64,000 bases of DNA. It comes from Kibdelosporangium persicum. Its GTDB lineage: Bacteria > Actinomycetota > Actinomycetes > Mycobacteriales > Pseudonocardiaceae. Positions 32,139 to 40,617 of this stretch are shown in pieces. The stretch's first letter is position 1. Each line of letters opens with the position of its first letter. Under the pieces are notes generated by a model. The model saw only the letters and a program-made list of their open reading frames with translations. It did no database searches and was not told the origin of the DNA. The DNA lies in NCBI RefSeq assembly GCF_013280595.1, contig NZ_JAAATY010000008.1, positions 124,001 to 188,000 of the forward strand, given 5' to 3'. Both the position numbers and the translations under genes were made by a program.

Positions 32139-34079
32139 TCATGCTGCGGATCGCACGACGGACACTGGCAGCGACTGCCGGGTTATGCCCGCTGCCCGGT
32201 AGTAGACGTCCTCGAACGTGGCCAGGGTCCGGCCGATGTCGTGCACGGCGATCATCTCGCGGCTCGCCTCGCCCATCGCGGCGGTCACCGAGGGGTCACG
32301 GAAGACCTCGTCGATCGCGACGGCCAGCAGGGCCACATTGCCTGGCGGGTAACGGAATCCGTTCACGCCCGGTTCCACGAGGTGCGGCAGGGCCATCGCG
32401 TCGGCCACGACGACCGGCAGCCCGGCGGCCATGGCCTCCATGGTGGCCAGACTCTGCAACTCGGCCGTCCCCGGCATGCAGAACAGGTCCGCACGCTGGT
32501 AGGCACGAACGAGTTCCTCATCGGACACGAAGCCGCGGAACTCCACCCGGTCGCTCACGCCGAGGCTCTCGGCGAGTGCCGTGAGCTTGGCCCGGCACGC
32601 CCCGTCGCCGACGATCTCGGCGCGGATCTCGGGCAGCCGGGCCACCGCGCGGATCAGTTCGTGGACGTTCTTCTCCTCGTCGAGCCGTCCGACGAACAGC
32701 ACCTGCTTGCCGTTGGTCTGCCGGGCGGGATAGTGGCCGAGGTCGATACCGCAGGAGATCGCCCGCGGCGAGCCCGGCAGGCCGTTGGCGGTCAACAGGT
32801 CCACGGCACGAGGGGTGGGGGCGGTCACCAGCTGGGCGGCCTGGAAGACTTTGACCAGGTCACGCCAGGCCCAGCGGATCGCAGCCGCCCGCAGCGGCCG
32901 GGGGATCCGAACGTAGCCAAGGAGATTCTCCGGCATGAAGTGATTGGTGGCGATGACCGGGATGCCGTGCCGCCGCGCCGCCCGCAACACCGCGCGCCCG
33001 ACCGGGAAGTGCGACTGGACGTGCACGATGTCCGGTTGGACGCGCCGGATCAGCGCCTCGGCTTCGCGCGCGGCCTGCCACGGCAGCGAGATCCGGAACG
33101 TCGGGTGGAACGGCGTCTTCTTCGACGTCAACGGATGCATGGTGATCGCGGTGTCCTCGACGGGCACGGCGTGCTGCGGGCAGGCGACGTGCACGTCGTG
33201 GCCGCGATCGGCCAAACCGTGTGCCAGGCGTCCCGCGAAGTTCGCCGCGCCGTTGATATCCGGCGGGAACGTGTCGGCGCCGATCAGAATCCTCAGCCGG
33301 TTGTCTTTCGCGAGCATGGTCGTCTCCTCAGGTTCAGGGGTTCTGGCCAGCACGATCACGCCGGCCACGGACAACAGGGCGAACACAGCCAAGGCGATGG
33401 CCTGGACGGGTGAGAACAACGCTGCTTCGCCGTAGACCCACAGGCCGACGGCCACAGCGGTGAAGGGGTCGAGCACGGTCGTGCTGCCGACCACCACCGC
33501 GGTCGATCCGACCGCGTAAGCCTGGTGCACCAGCCAACCGCCGAGCAGGATCAGCAGGGCCGACTCGGCACCGAGCAGGATCGAGAATTCGGCGGTCGCC
33601 GCCCGGATCACGGCCGCGCCGAGTCCGAACAGGACCGCGGCGGAGCCGGCCAGCAGCAGGCAGTTCCGGACCAGCACGGCAACGCACGCGAACGCCAACG
33701 CGCCCAGCACGAACGTCTGGATGGAGCCGGTCTGCACGCCGCTCATGTCCGCGCCGGTGGACGCGGCGACCAGGACGAACCCGGCCGTGCCGACACCGAC
33801 CGCGATCAGGGCGAGGACGTTGCCGCGACCGTTGAGCACCACCGTCAGCAAGAGACTCAGCACGCCGATCGGCTGCACGATCACCAAGGGCGCCAGCCAC
33901 AACGCCACGACGTGCAGTCCCGCGCCCAGAACGGCGAGCGAGGTGCCGATCAGCCACCGCCGGGACCGCAGGACCCGCAGCGAGAAGCCGGTTTCCTGGA
34001 CGGCGCCGTGTTGCATCGCGACCGAGATCGCGAAGCAGCACGCGGCCACCACCGCGAGGAACACCGCGAGGACGATCAT
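32139..34079 (-). CDS. DMT-type membrane protein fused to GT4 glycosyltransferase
   Basis: A continuous 646-codon frame. Residues 1-250 hold about nine membrane segments resembling the drug/metabolite transporter superfamily. Residues 255-646 are a GT-B glycosyltransferase of family 4: LRILIGADTFPPDINGAANF at its start, VLFVGRLDEEKNV, and the ExxE-like region AELQSLATMEAMAAGLPVV. The joint (EPEETTMLAKDN) includes ATG 33317 preceded by GAGGAG, so a free 392-residue glycosyltransferase may also be made. The start overlaps the stop of the DUF998 gene (ATGA). A lipid-linked sugar transfer coupled to flipping or export is conceivable. Confidence 0.82.
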   Translation of the reverse strand: MIVLAVFLAVVAACCFAISVAMQHGAVQETGFSLRVLRSRRWLIGTSLAVLGAGLHVVALWLAPLVIVQPIGVLSLLLTVVLNGRGNVLALIAVGVGTAGFVLVAASTGADMSGVQTGSIQTFVLGALAFACVAVLVRNCLLLAGSAAVLFGLGAAVIRAATAEFSILLGAESALLILLGGWLVHQAYAVGSTAVVVGSTTVLDPFTAVAVGLWVYGEAALFSPVQAIALAVFALLSVAGVIVLARTPEPEETTMLAKDNRLRILIGADTFPPDINGAANFAGRLAHGLADRGHDVHVACPQHAVPVEDTAITMHPLTSKKTPFHPTFRISLPWQAAREAEALIRRVQPDIVHVQSHFPVGRAVLRAARRHGIPVIATNHFMPENLLGYVRIPRPLRAAAIRWAWRDLVKVFQAAQLVTAPTPRAVDLLTANGLPGSPRAISCGIDLGHYPARQTNGKQVLFVGRLDEEKNVHELIRAVARLPEIRAEIVGDGACRAKLTALAESLGVSDRVEFRGFVSDEELVRAYQRADLFCMPGTAELQSLATMEAMAAGLPVVVADAMALPHLVEPGVNGFRYPPGNVALLAVAIDEVFRDPSVTAAMGEASREMIAVHDIGRTLATFEDVYYRAAGITRQSLPVSVVRSAA

Positions 34080-34669
34080 CGGGCGGCCCTCCGGATAGTC
34101 AGTGCGAGCACGACGACGAGCGCGATCTCAGCGGCCAGCGCGAACCGTTCGAGCAGTCCCAGCGGCAGCCACACGACGAACTGGGAGGCCCCGAACGACG
34201 CCGCCGTGAGCGCGCCGACCACCGCGACGGCACGAATCGGTCCGGCCGCGACGGTCCACACGGGATCCGCGGCCATCGTCCGAGCCAGCAGCCAGCAGGC
34301 CACCGGCAGGGACGCCAGGAACATCGCGCCGCCGAAGCGGTGGATCTCCCCGGCGACCGTGGAGACGTCCACGCTCGGATTGCCGGGGAAGATCGCGACC
34401 AGCGCCAGTCCGGCGAACCACAGTCCGAAAGCGACCTTCGGGTAGTCGATGCCCGCCCGTTTCATCCCCGTGGTGACCGCGAAACCACCGGCCATCAGCG
34501 ACAGGACCGAGGCGACGAACAGCAATCCGTTGTGGAAGACGTAGTCGCTGACCGGGTCGAGCAGCGGGTCGACCTGCTGGACCCACGCGAAGTTCAGGTA
34601 CGCGGTGATCAGCAGGGCGCCCGCCGACGCCAGCAGGGCGACACGGCTGAGGTTCAGGACGGGAGGCAC
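34076..34669 (-). CDS. DUF998 membrane protein
   Basis: A 197-residue protein with about six membrane segments and the DUF998 pattern: VSDYVFHNGLLFVASV in the first loop and GEIHRFGGAMFLASLPVACW in the middle. GTG 34669 is the start. Its stop overlaps the fusion gene start, making a two-gene operon. It diverges from the response regulator gene at 34746 across 76 bp. Function unknown. Confidence 0.82.
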   Translation of the reverse strand: MPPVLNLSRVALLASAGALLITAYLNFAWVQQVDPLLDPVSDYVFHNGLLFVASVLSLMAGGFAVTTGMKRAGIDYPKVAFGLWFAGLALVAIFPGNPSVDVSTVAGEIHRFGGAMFLASLPVACWLLARTMAADPVWTVAAGPIRAVAVVGALTAASFGASQFVVWLPLGLLERFALAAEIALVVVLALTIRRAAR

Positions 34670-34745
34670 AGAACCGAGGCTAGGAAGCCGAAGGCAAACG
34701 GATGGTTATCTCGGGTTACCGGACGGCTGTCGTTTACTGACTACT

Positions 34746-35447
34746 GTGGCGGTCGTGGCCAGACTGCTTCTTGTGGAGGACGACCGCACGATCGGTGAGG
34801 CGCTGGAATCCAGCCTGCGCCTGCACGGCTATGAGGTGAGCTGGTCCCGTGCGGGTGCGGTCGCGCTGCACGAGGCCCAACGGAGCACGTTCGACCTGGT
34901 GCTGCTCGACCTCGGCCTGCCCGACCTCGACGGGGTCGAGGTGTGCCGCAGGCTACGGTCCGTGCAGCCGCAGGCCGTGCTGGTGATCGTGACCGCGCGC
35001 CAGGACGAGATGGACGTGGTGGTCGGCCTGGAGGCAGGCGCGGACGACTACCTGGTCAAGCCGGTGCGGCTGGGTGAGCTGCTGGCCAGGGTGCGGGCGC
35101 ACCTGCGGCGCGGCCCGTCCAGCGCGCGGCACACCATCTCCGTCGGTGAGCTGGTCGTGGACACCGCGAGCAGGCAGGTCACCGTGTCCGGGCAGGAGGT
35201 CGTGTTGCGGGCCAAGGAGTTCGATCTGCTCGCCCGGCTGGCCGACGCGGTCGGCAACGCGGTGAGCCGCGACACCCTGATGACCGAGGTGTGGGACGCG
35301 CACTGGTACGGCTCCACCAAGACTCTGGACGTGCACATCGCGTCACTGCGGCGAAAACTCGCCGCGGTCGCGCCGTCGCCGGAACAGGCGCCGCGCATCT
35401 CGACCCTGCGCGGGCACGGTTACCGGCTGGAACGACCGGTGAGGTGA
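34746..35447 (+). CDS. OmpR/PhoB-family response regulator
   Basis: A 233-residue regulator: receiver LLLVEDDRTIGEALESSL, phospho-acceptor in LVLLDLGLPD, switch Lys in YLVKPV, and winged helix from residue 130 (LRAKEFDLLARLAD, then LDVHIASLRRKL). Two in-frame GTGs (34746, 34755) lack a Shine-Dalgarno, so the message is probably leaderless. The kinase gene follows 4 bp after the stop. Confidence 0.92.
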   Translation: MAVVARLLLVEDDRTIGEALESSLRLHGYEVSWSRAGAVALHEAQRSTFDLVLLDLGLPDLDGVEVCRRLRSVQPQAVLVIVTARQDEMDVVVGLEAGADDYLVKPVRLGELLARVRAHLRRGPSSARHTISVGELVVDTASRQVTVSGQEVVLRAKEFDLLARLADAVGNAVSRDTLMTEVWDAHWYGSTKTLDVHIASLRRKLAAVAPSPEQAPRISTLRGHGYRLERPVR

Positions 35448-35451
35448 ACGG

Positions 35452-36723
35452 ATGCGCAGGCGAATAGTCACGTTGGCGATCACCGCCGTGGCACTGGCGA
35501 TCTCGTTGTTCGGCTTCCCGCTGGCGGCGTTCGTGGCCAAGTACAACTGGGACGACGAACGGACCGACCTGGAACGCGCCACGGCCATCGCGGCGATCGC
35601 CGTGGCCAGGGATCTGCCGGGGACGGCCACGCTGCCGATCACTCCCCCGGAGATCATGCTGGGGCTCTACGCCCCGACCGGTGAACTGCGCACCGGCGGC
35701 GGGCCTGTCATGGCGGACCAAGCCGTGCGACGGGCCGCCGCCGGCGAGATCGAGGTGATGGACGTCGAGGACAGCATGGTGGTCGCGGTCCCGATCTGGG
35801 ACGGCAGCACCCTGGTCGGCGTGCTGCGGGCGACGGAGTCACACCGGTACTCCAGTGTCCGTACCGCCGTCATGTGGCTTTTCATGATCGGGTTCGCGGT
35901 GGTGTCCGTCGGCGTGGCACTGCTGCTCGCCCGCCGGATGGCCGCGCGCCTCGCGGCACCGCTGGAGGAGCTGTCGGCGGCCGCGAAAGTGCTGGGCGAC
36001 GGCGACTTCACGGTGCGGACCAGCCGCAGCGGGGTACCTGAGATCGACTCCGTCGGCGCTTCGCTGGACAGCACGGCTCAGCGCATCGGGGACACGATGG
36101 ACCGCGAGCGGGCGTTCTCGGCCAACGCGTCTCACCAGTTGCGTACCCCGATCGCCGGGCTGCGGCTGCAACTGGAGGCCGCGCTCGAGTCGCCCGACGA
36201 CCCGCGTCCCGCGATCCGCAAGAGCGTGGCGGCAGTCGACCGTCTGGAACGGACAGTCGACGACCTGCTCACGCTGACCAGGGATCGCTCTCCCGCGCCG
36301 GTCGCCGACCTCGACGCGCTGCTCACCGACGTGGCCACGGCCTGGGGCGAGCCACTGGCGGCGTCCGGGCGTGCGCTGGAGATCAACGCGCACGGCGCCC
36401 CGCAGCCGCGGGCGGCCGAGGCGGCGGTCCGTCAGATCCTGAACGTCCTGGTGGACAACGCTTTCACGCACGGCGCGGGCACGGTCCGGGTCACCGCCCG
36501 GGATGCCGGGGACGCGCTGGCGATCGACGTGTCCGACGACGGCCCCGGAATCTCGTCGCGGCACGACGTCTTCGCCCGGCGTGTGCACAACGGACACGGC
36601 ATCGGCCTGGCGTTGGCCCGCAGCCTGGCCGAGGCCGACGGCGGGCGGCTCACCCACCGCGAAGGCTCGACCTTCACGCTGCTGTTGCCGTCAGCAACGG
36701 AATCAGCTGGTCCTCAGCCGTGA
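35452..36723 (+). CDS. sensor histidine kinase
   Basis: A 423-residue kinase with two membrane segments (about 7-28 and 140-162) flanking a 110-residue extracellular sensor. HAMP follows (RRMAARLAAPLEELSAAAKVL). The H-box is ANASHQLRTPIAGL, the N-box LVDNAFTHGAG, and the G-boxes DDGPGI and GHGIGLALA. Partner of the preceding regulator. Its last 50 bp overlap the convergent phosphatase-like gene. Confidence 0.92.
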   Translation: MRRRIVTLAITAVALAISLFGFPLAAFVAKYNWDDERTDLERATAIAAIAVARDLPGTATLPITPPEIMLGLYAPTGELRTGGGPVMADQAVRRAAAGEIEVMDVEDSMVVAVPIWDGSTLVGVLRATESHRYSSVRTAVMWLFMIGFAVVSVGVALLLARRMAARLAAPLEELSAAAKVLGDGDFTVRTSRSGVPEIDSVGASLDSTAQRIGDTMDRERAFSANASHQLRTPIAGLRLQLEAALESPDDPRPAIRKSVAAVDRLERTVDDLLTLTRDRSPAPVADLDALLTDVATAWGEPLAASGRALEINAHGAPQPRAAEAAVRQILNVLVDNAFTHGAGTVRVTARDAGDALAIDVSDDGPGISSRHDVFARRVHNGHGIGLALARSLAEADGGRLTHREGSTFTLLLPSATESAGPQP

Positions 36724-37825
36724 GCGACCCGTGCTGCCCGCTCAGCAGCGACATCCTCGGTTCCACCTTGGACCGGATGATCGCCGAAGTCCCTTGCGCG
36801 GCAACGACAAGGTCGCCGATGCGGCCACGGGCGTAGTCCGTGACGCCCGGCCCGAACCACCCGGCCGCGATCGCTTCGTCGCGGGGCAGCAGCCACGCCC
36901 GGCCGTCCAGCAGAGCGGACCACGCCGCCTGAACGTCCGCCAACGCCCCAGGCTCGGTGTACACGTGCCGCGCCCGCGCCTCACCGCCGAGCATCCGCAC
37001 GCCTGACCGGAGGTCTTCGGCGGAGTCGAAGTCGATCCGGTCCTCCTCGGGCGCCGCGACCATGCCGTGGTCGGCGGTGACGACCAGCAGGCCGTCCGGC
37101 GGGAGTTCCCCGGCGATGGTCTCGGCCAGCCGGTCCACCTGCCTGAGCTGGAACCGCCACGCCATGCTGCCCGGCCCGAACACGTGCCCGAGCAGGTCGA
37201 GCTCCGAGTGGTACGCGTAGCAGAACGTACGGTCACCGCTGGTCAGGGCTTCGACGGCGGTCATGGCCAGATCCCCCATCGCGAGGGTGCCGCCGAAGTC
37301 GCCGCCGCGGAACGCCGCCCTGGTCAGGCCGCTGCCCTCGAAGGTCCGGTGGGTGGCGACCCGGACGCGCACCCCGTGGTCCGCCGCCCGCTGGAACAGC
37401 GTTTCGACCGGCTGGAACTGCTCGGGCACGTACTTCTCCCGGAAGTCCTCGGTCCGGCCGCCCGCGTGCAGGCCCCAGCTCAACGCGTTGATCAGTTCGT
37501 CGTCCGACGCGGCGAACGTGTAGCCGACGATGCCGTGCCTGCCTGCCGGGACGCCGGTCCCGATCGTGGTCAGGCTGGTCGCGGTGGTCGCCGGGAAACC
37601 GGCGGTGATCTCGGCGCCCGCCAGGCTGGTCAGGAACGGCGCGTCCCCGGGATGTGCTTTCAGCTGCGCCCAGCCGAGGCCGTCCACCAGCAGCAGGCAG
37701 ACCTTGCGGGCCTCCGGCAGCGGTACGGCCGGGGTCAGGCCCGGGACGCCGAGTCCCGCCATGATCGACGGCACCACATCGGACAACGAACCGCTGCCGT
37801 AGCGGGGTACCAAGGGCGATCCCAT
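36674..37825 (-). CDS. alkaline-phosphatase-superfamily phosphodiesterase (nucleotide pyrophosphatase type)
   Basis: A 383-residue cytoplasmic enzyme. Metal and catalytic residues are visible: LLLVDGLGW (metal Asp), FPATTATSLTTIGTG with the nucleophilic Thr, LDLLGHVFGPGS (metal Asp and His), and VVTADHGM (Asp-His). This is the type I phosphodiesterase/NPP fold. There is no signal peptide. The 3' end overlaps the convergent histidine kinase gene by 50 bp. The ligase gene ends 9 bp upstream, so they may form an operon. Substrate unknown. Confidence 0.87.
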   Translation of the reverse strand: MGSPLVPRYGSGSLSDVVPSIMAGLGVPGLTPAVPLPEARKVCLLLVDGLGWAQLKAHPGDAPFLTSLAGAEITAGFPATTATSLTTIGTGVPAGRHGIVGYTFAASDDELINALSWGLHAGGRTEDFREKYVPEQFQPVETLFQRAADHGVRVRVATHRTFEGSGLTRAAFRGGDFGGTLAMGDLAMTAVEALTSGDRTFCYAYHSELDLLGHVFGPGSMAWRFQLRQVDRLAETIAGELPPDGLLVVTADHGMVAAPEEDRIDFDSAEDLRSGVRMLGGEARARHVYTEPGALADVQAAWSALLDGRAWLLPRDEAIAAGWFGPGVTDYARGRIGDLVVAAQGTSAIIRSKVEPRMSLLSGQHGSLTAEDQLIPLLTATAA

Positions 37826-37834
37826 GATCCCAAC

Positions 37835-38893
37835 CTAGCCGAAAAGTGTTGCCAGTTCGGCGGGCGCGACCTGGTCGAGCTGCGCATACGTGCACGATTC
37901 GGGGGTGCGGTCCGGACGGAACCGCACCAGCCTGCTGCCGTGCCGGAAACGCCGTCCCTGAACATGCTCGTAACGGACCTCGGCCACCCATTCCGGCCGC
38001 AACGGCTCCCAGGACAAGTCCTTGCCGACGGCCCAACGGCTGTACGCGCCGGGGATCCGTTGCTCGGCGTGCGCCTGCGCCCACTCCCGCCACGGATGGC
38101 CCGCCAGCGCGTTCTCGCGCAGCGGCGCCAGTTCGTCGACCAGTTCGCGCCGCCTGGCCGCGGTGAAGCTGCTGGCCACGCCCACGTGATGCAACGTGCC
38201 TTCGTCGTCGAACAGCCCGAGCAGCAACGACCCGACGGACTCGCCGTCCTTGTGCCAGCGGAACCCGGCGACCACGCAGTCGGCTGTGCGCTCGTGTTTG
38301 ACCTTCCACATCACGCGCTTGTCCGGCTCGTACGGCAAATCCGTCGGCTTGGCCATCACGCCGTCGAATCCCGCCCCTTCGAACCGGGTGAACCAGTCGG
38401 TCGCGACGTCCGGGTCGGTCGTCAACGGCGTCAGGTGGACCCGCGCGAGTTTGTCGTCGAGCACGTCCTCCAGCAGGCGGCGGCGCCGCGCGAACGGCTC
38501 GTCCATGAGCGATCGGTCGTCGAGCGCCAGCAGGTCGAAGGCGACAAAACTGGCCGGGGTCTCCTCGGCCAGCTTGCGCACGCGCGAGGCCGCGGGATGC
38601 AGCCGCAGTTGCAGGGCCTCGAAGTCCAGGCCGGTGCCCGTGACGATGACGATCTCACCGTCCACGACACACCGGTGCGGCAGGGCTTCGCGCAGCAACT
38701 CGGCGAGTTCCGGGAAGTACCGGGTCAGCGGCCGGTCGTTGCGCGAGCCCAGTTCGATCTCGTCGCCGTCCCGGAACACGATGCACCGGAACCCGTCCCA
38801 CTTGGGCTCGTAGCTCAGGCCAGGCGTGCGCGGTACCGCGTGCACGGCCTTGGCCAGCATCGGTTTCACCGGCGGCATCACGGGCAGGTCCAC
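37835..38893 (-). CDS. ATP-dependent DNA ligase (LigC type)
   Basis: A 352-residue ligase: nucleotidyltransferase domain with catalytic Lys in SYEPKWDGFRCI, motif III VAFDLLALD, motif IV FDGVMAK, motif V WKVKHERTADCVV, and an OB-fold domain after residue 220. There is no polymerase or nuclease domain, so it is the stand-alone LigC form rather than LigD; in mycobacteria LigC has backup roles in repair. GTG 38893 starts it. No Ku gene is nearby. Confidence 0.9.
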   Translation of the reverse strand: MDLPVMPPVKPMLAKAVHAVPRTPGLSYEPKWDGFRCIVFRDGDEIELGSRNDRPLTRYFPELAELLREALPHRCVVDGEIVIVTGTGLDFEALQLRLHPAASRVRKLAEETPASFVAFDLLALDDRSLMDEPFARRRRLLEDVLDDKLARVHLTPLTTDPDVATDWFTRFEGAGFDGVMAKPTDLPYEPDKRVMWKVKHERTADCVVAGFRWHKDGESVGSLLLGLFDDEGTLHHVGVASSFTAARRRELVDELAPLRENALAGHPWREWAQAHAEQRIPGAYSRWAVGKDLSWEPLRPEWVAEVRYEHVQGRRFRHGSRLVRFRPDRTPESCTYAQLDQVAPAELATLFG

Positions 38894-38918
38894 ACCTCGA
38901 CCCTAAAGCACAGGTCAG

Positions 38919-38953
38919 GGCGATGCGAGCGGATCCGCCCTGTCGGCATCGCC
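38919..38953 (-). terminator. hairpin after the crcB pair
   Basis: GGCGATGC and GCATCGCC form a perfect 8-bp stem; the 19-nt loop itself holds the palindrome GCGGATCCGC. It lies 33 bp past the stop of the second crcB gene. No T run. Confidence 0.5.
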
Positions 38954-38985
38954 GCATCCTGACAATCCACTATGGACTGTGCGGG

Positions 38986-39309
38986 CTAGGCGGCCAGGTA
39001 GCCCAGGGCTGCGGTGCCCAGCCCGGCCACGACGCTCAGCACCACGTTCGCCACGGCCGTCCGGTAGGCCTTCCGTTCGACGAGTTGGAGCGTTTCGTAG
39101 GCGAATGTGCTGTATGTCGTGAGCGCGCCACAGAATCCGATGCCGATGAGGGCGTGCAGTCCGCTTGAGACTCCCGTAAGCAGCCCGAGCACAAAACACC
39201 CGGCGACATTCACCACGAACGTGCCCCACGGTGACGCCACGGCCCGGCTGACCAGATACCGCAGCGGCGCGCCGACCATCGCGCCGAGAACCACGAACAC
39301 CGCGTTCAC
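38986..39309 (-). CDS. crcB: fluoride ion channel CrcB/Fluc, second subunit gene
   Basis: A 107-residue protein with four membrane segments. PLRYLVSRAVASPWGTFVVN and GFCGALTTYSTFAYETL are the Fluc signatures, with the Asn and Phe residues of the fluoride path. GTG 39309 overlaps the stop of the other crcB gene (GTGA). Actinobacterial pairs can form heterodimers of opposite topology. Removes cytoplasmic fluoride. Confidence 0.93.
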   Translation of the reverse strand: MNAVFVVLGAMVGAPLRYLVSRAVASPWGTFVVNVAGCFVLGLLTGVSSGLHALIGIGFCGALTTYSTFAYETLQLVERKAYRTAVANVVLSVVAGLGTAALGYLAA

Positions 39310-39686
39310 GGACGCCTCGCCAGCCTTCTGACCAGCCAGACCCCGGCCAGAACCGCCACGATGGCGGTGAGCACGGTCCCGATGAGGTAGGCGACGGCCA
39401 CTCCCGGCGCGTCGGCCAGCAACTGACGGGTCTCCACCGCATAGGTCGAGAACGTGGTGAAACCCCCGAGCACGCCGACGCCCAGGAAGGGCCGCACCAG
39501 CCGATGCGCCCTGACCAGTTCGGTCGCCAGCACCATCAGCACGCCCATCAGGAAGCATCCGGCGGCGTTGACGACGAACGTGCCCCACGGGAAGGCGCCC
39601 GGTGCGGCCGGGAACGCCAAGCCGACGCCGTACCGGGCCAAGGCGCCCAGGCCACCGCCCAGCGAGACAGCGAGAACTACCGGCAC
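39306..39686 (-). CDS. crcB: fluoride ion channel CrcB/Fluc, first subunit gene
   Basis: A 126-residue Fluc protein: GGGLGALARYGVGL, PWGTFVVNAAGCF and GVGVLGGFTTFSTYAVE, four membrane segments. The GTG start lies 9 bp after the VOC gene stop, so VOC-crcB-crcB may be one transcript. No fluoride riboswitch was recognised upstream. Confidence 0.93.
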   Translation of the reverse strand: MPVVLAVSLGGGLGALARYGVGLAFPAAPGAFPWGTFVVNAAGCFLMGVLMVLATELVRAHRLVRPFLGVGVLGGFTTFSTYAVETRQLLADAPGVAVAYLIGTVLTAIVAVLAGVWLVRRLARRP

Positions 39687-39695
39687 GCCGCCAGA

Positions 39696-40067
39696 CTAGG
39701 CGTACGGCGCGGTGATGATCTCCATGACGTGGCCGTCCGGGTCGTCGAAGTACACGCCACGGCCGCCGTAGAGGTGGTTGATCTCGTTCGGCTTGTCGTG
39801 GTGCGGGTCGGCCCAGTAGGGCACGCCTTTCTCCTTGATCCGGGCGAAACAGGCGTCGAACTCCTCGTCGGTGACCAGGAACGCGCAGTGCTGCCTGGAG
39901 AAGTCCGTGTTGTCCGCGTAGTCCAGCGTGACCCCGTTGGCGGTCTGGACCGGGAAGAACGGGCCCCACTGGGCACCGGCTTCGAGCCCCAGGATGTCGG
40001 CGAGGAACCGCGCGGATGCCTTGGCGTCGGTGGCCGGAACGATGATGTGGTTCAGGTCGATAGCCAT
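39696..40067 (-). CDS. VOC family (glyoxalase/dioxygenase-like) protein
   Basis: A 123-residue vicinal-oxygen-chelate protein with two beta-alpha-beta-beta-beta units. Metal-ligand candidates are His7 (LNHIIVPA), His60 region (RQHCAFLV) and Glu in GHVMEIITA. FDDPDGHVMEI is the classic C-terminal block. Divergent from a MarR regulator, with a perfect palindrome between them, so it is probably its target. Substrate unknown; detoxification is plausible. Confidence 0.88.
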   Translation of the reverse strand: MAIDLNHIIVPATDAKASARFLADILGLEAGAQWGPFFPVQTANGVTLDYADNTDFSRQHCAFLVTDEEFDACFARIKEKGVPYWADPHHDKPNEINHLYGGRGVYFDDPDGHVMEIITAPYA

Positions 40068-40075
40068 GACTTCGA

Positions 40076-40091
40076 CGTTAGACGTCTAACG
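40076..40091. promoter_or_regulatory. MarR operator, perfect 16-bp palindrome
   Basis: CGTTAGACGTCTAACG is fully symmetric and lies 9 bp from the VOC start and 37 bp from the MarR start. A second near-symmetric site, CGTCAAACGTTTCGACG, follows at about 40098-40114. Such sites fit MarR control of both divergent genes. Confidence 0.75.
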
Positions 40092-40128
40092 ATTAGCCGT
40101 CAAACGTTTCGACGGTTACCATTCCCCC

Positions 40129-40554
40129 ATGTCCGAGGTTCCCGTGGGGTTGACCGTGGCGCGCACGGCGAAGGTGCTGGGGCGCGCGTTCGACGACGTG
40201 CTGGCCGAGACGGGCGGTTCACTGTCCACATGGACCATTCTTTTCGCACTCAAGACGAGCGCCACGGCCAGCCAGCGTGAACTGGCCGAGGCGGCGGCGA
40301 TCCAGGGCGCGACACTCACCCACCACCTCAACGGTCTCGAGGCCGACGGACTGGTGACCCGGCGGCGCGATCCGGCCAACCGCCGGGTTCACCTGGTGGA
40401 GCTGACCGAGGCAGGCGAGGCGCTCTGGCAACGACTTGTCCGGGTCGCCCAGGATTTCGACGCGCGGCTGCGGGACGGCATCAGCGACAGCGAGGTCCAC
40501 GTCCTCGAACAGGTGCTGAACCGCTTACAGCACAACGCTTTCCAGCAGGCCTGA
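40129..40554 (+). CDS. MarR-family transcriptional regulator
   Basis: A 141-residue winged-helix regulator. The recognition region is SQRELAEAAAIQGATLTHHLNGLEADGLV and the wing RRRDPANRRVHLVELTEAGE. It probably binds the palindromes upstream and represses itself and the VOC gene until a ligand is present. Its stop is 3 bp before palindrome copy 5. Confidence 0.92.
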   Translation: MSEVPVGLTVARTAKVLGRAFDDVLAETGGSLSTWTILFALKTSATASQRELAEAAAIQGATLTHHLNGLEADGLVTRRRDPANRRVHLVELTEAGEALWQRLVRVAQDFDARLRDGISDSEVHVLEQVLNRLQHNAFQQA

Positions 40555-40557
40555 ACG

Positions 40558-40607
40558 ACCTCGTGAGTGTTTGTCAGGGTTAGAACCCGGATAAACACTC
40601 ACGAGGT
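40558..40607. repeat. palindromic repeat, copy 5
   Basis: ACCTCGTGAGTGTTT and AAACACTCACGAGGT form the outer stem; inner bases GGGTT/AACCC pair, with two mismatches between. It lies between the convergent MarR and Gfo/Idh genes. Confidence 0.87.
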
Positions 40608-40617
40608 TTGTTCAGCG

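Noticed and set aside
39687-39710. Fluoride riboswitch before the crcB pair
   Set aside because: Only 9 bp separate crcB from the VOC gene, and no such structure precedes the VOC gene.
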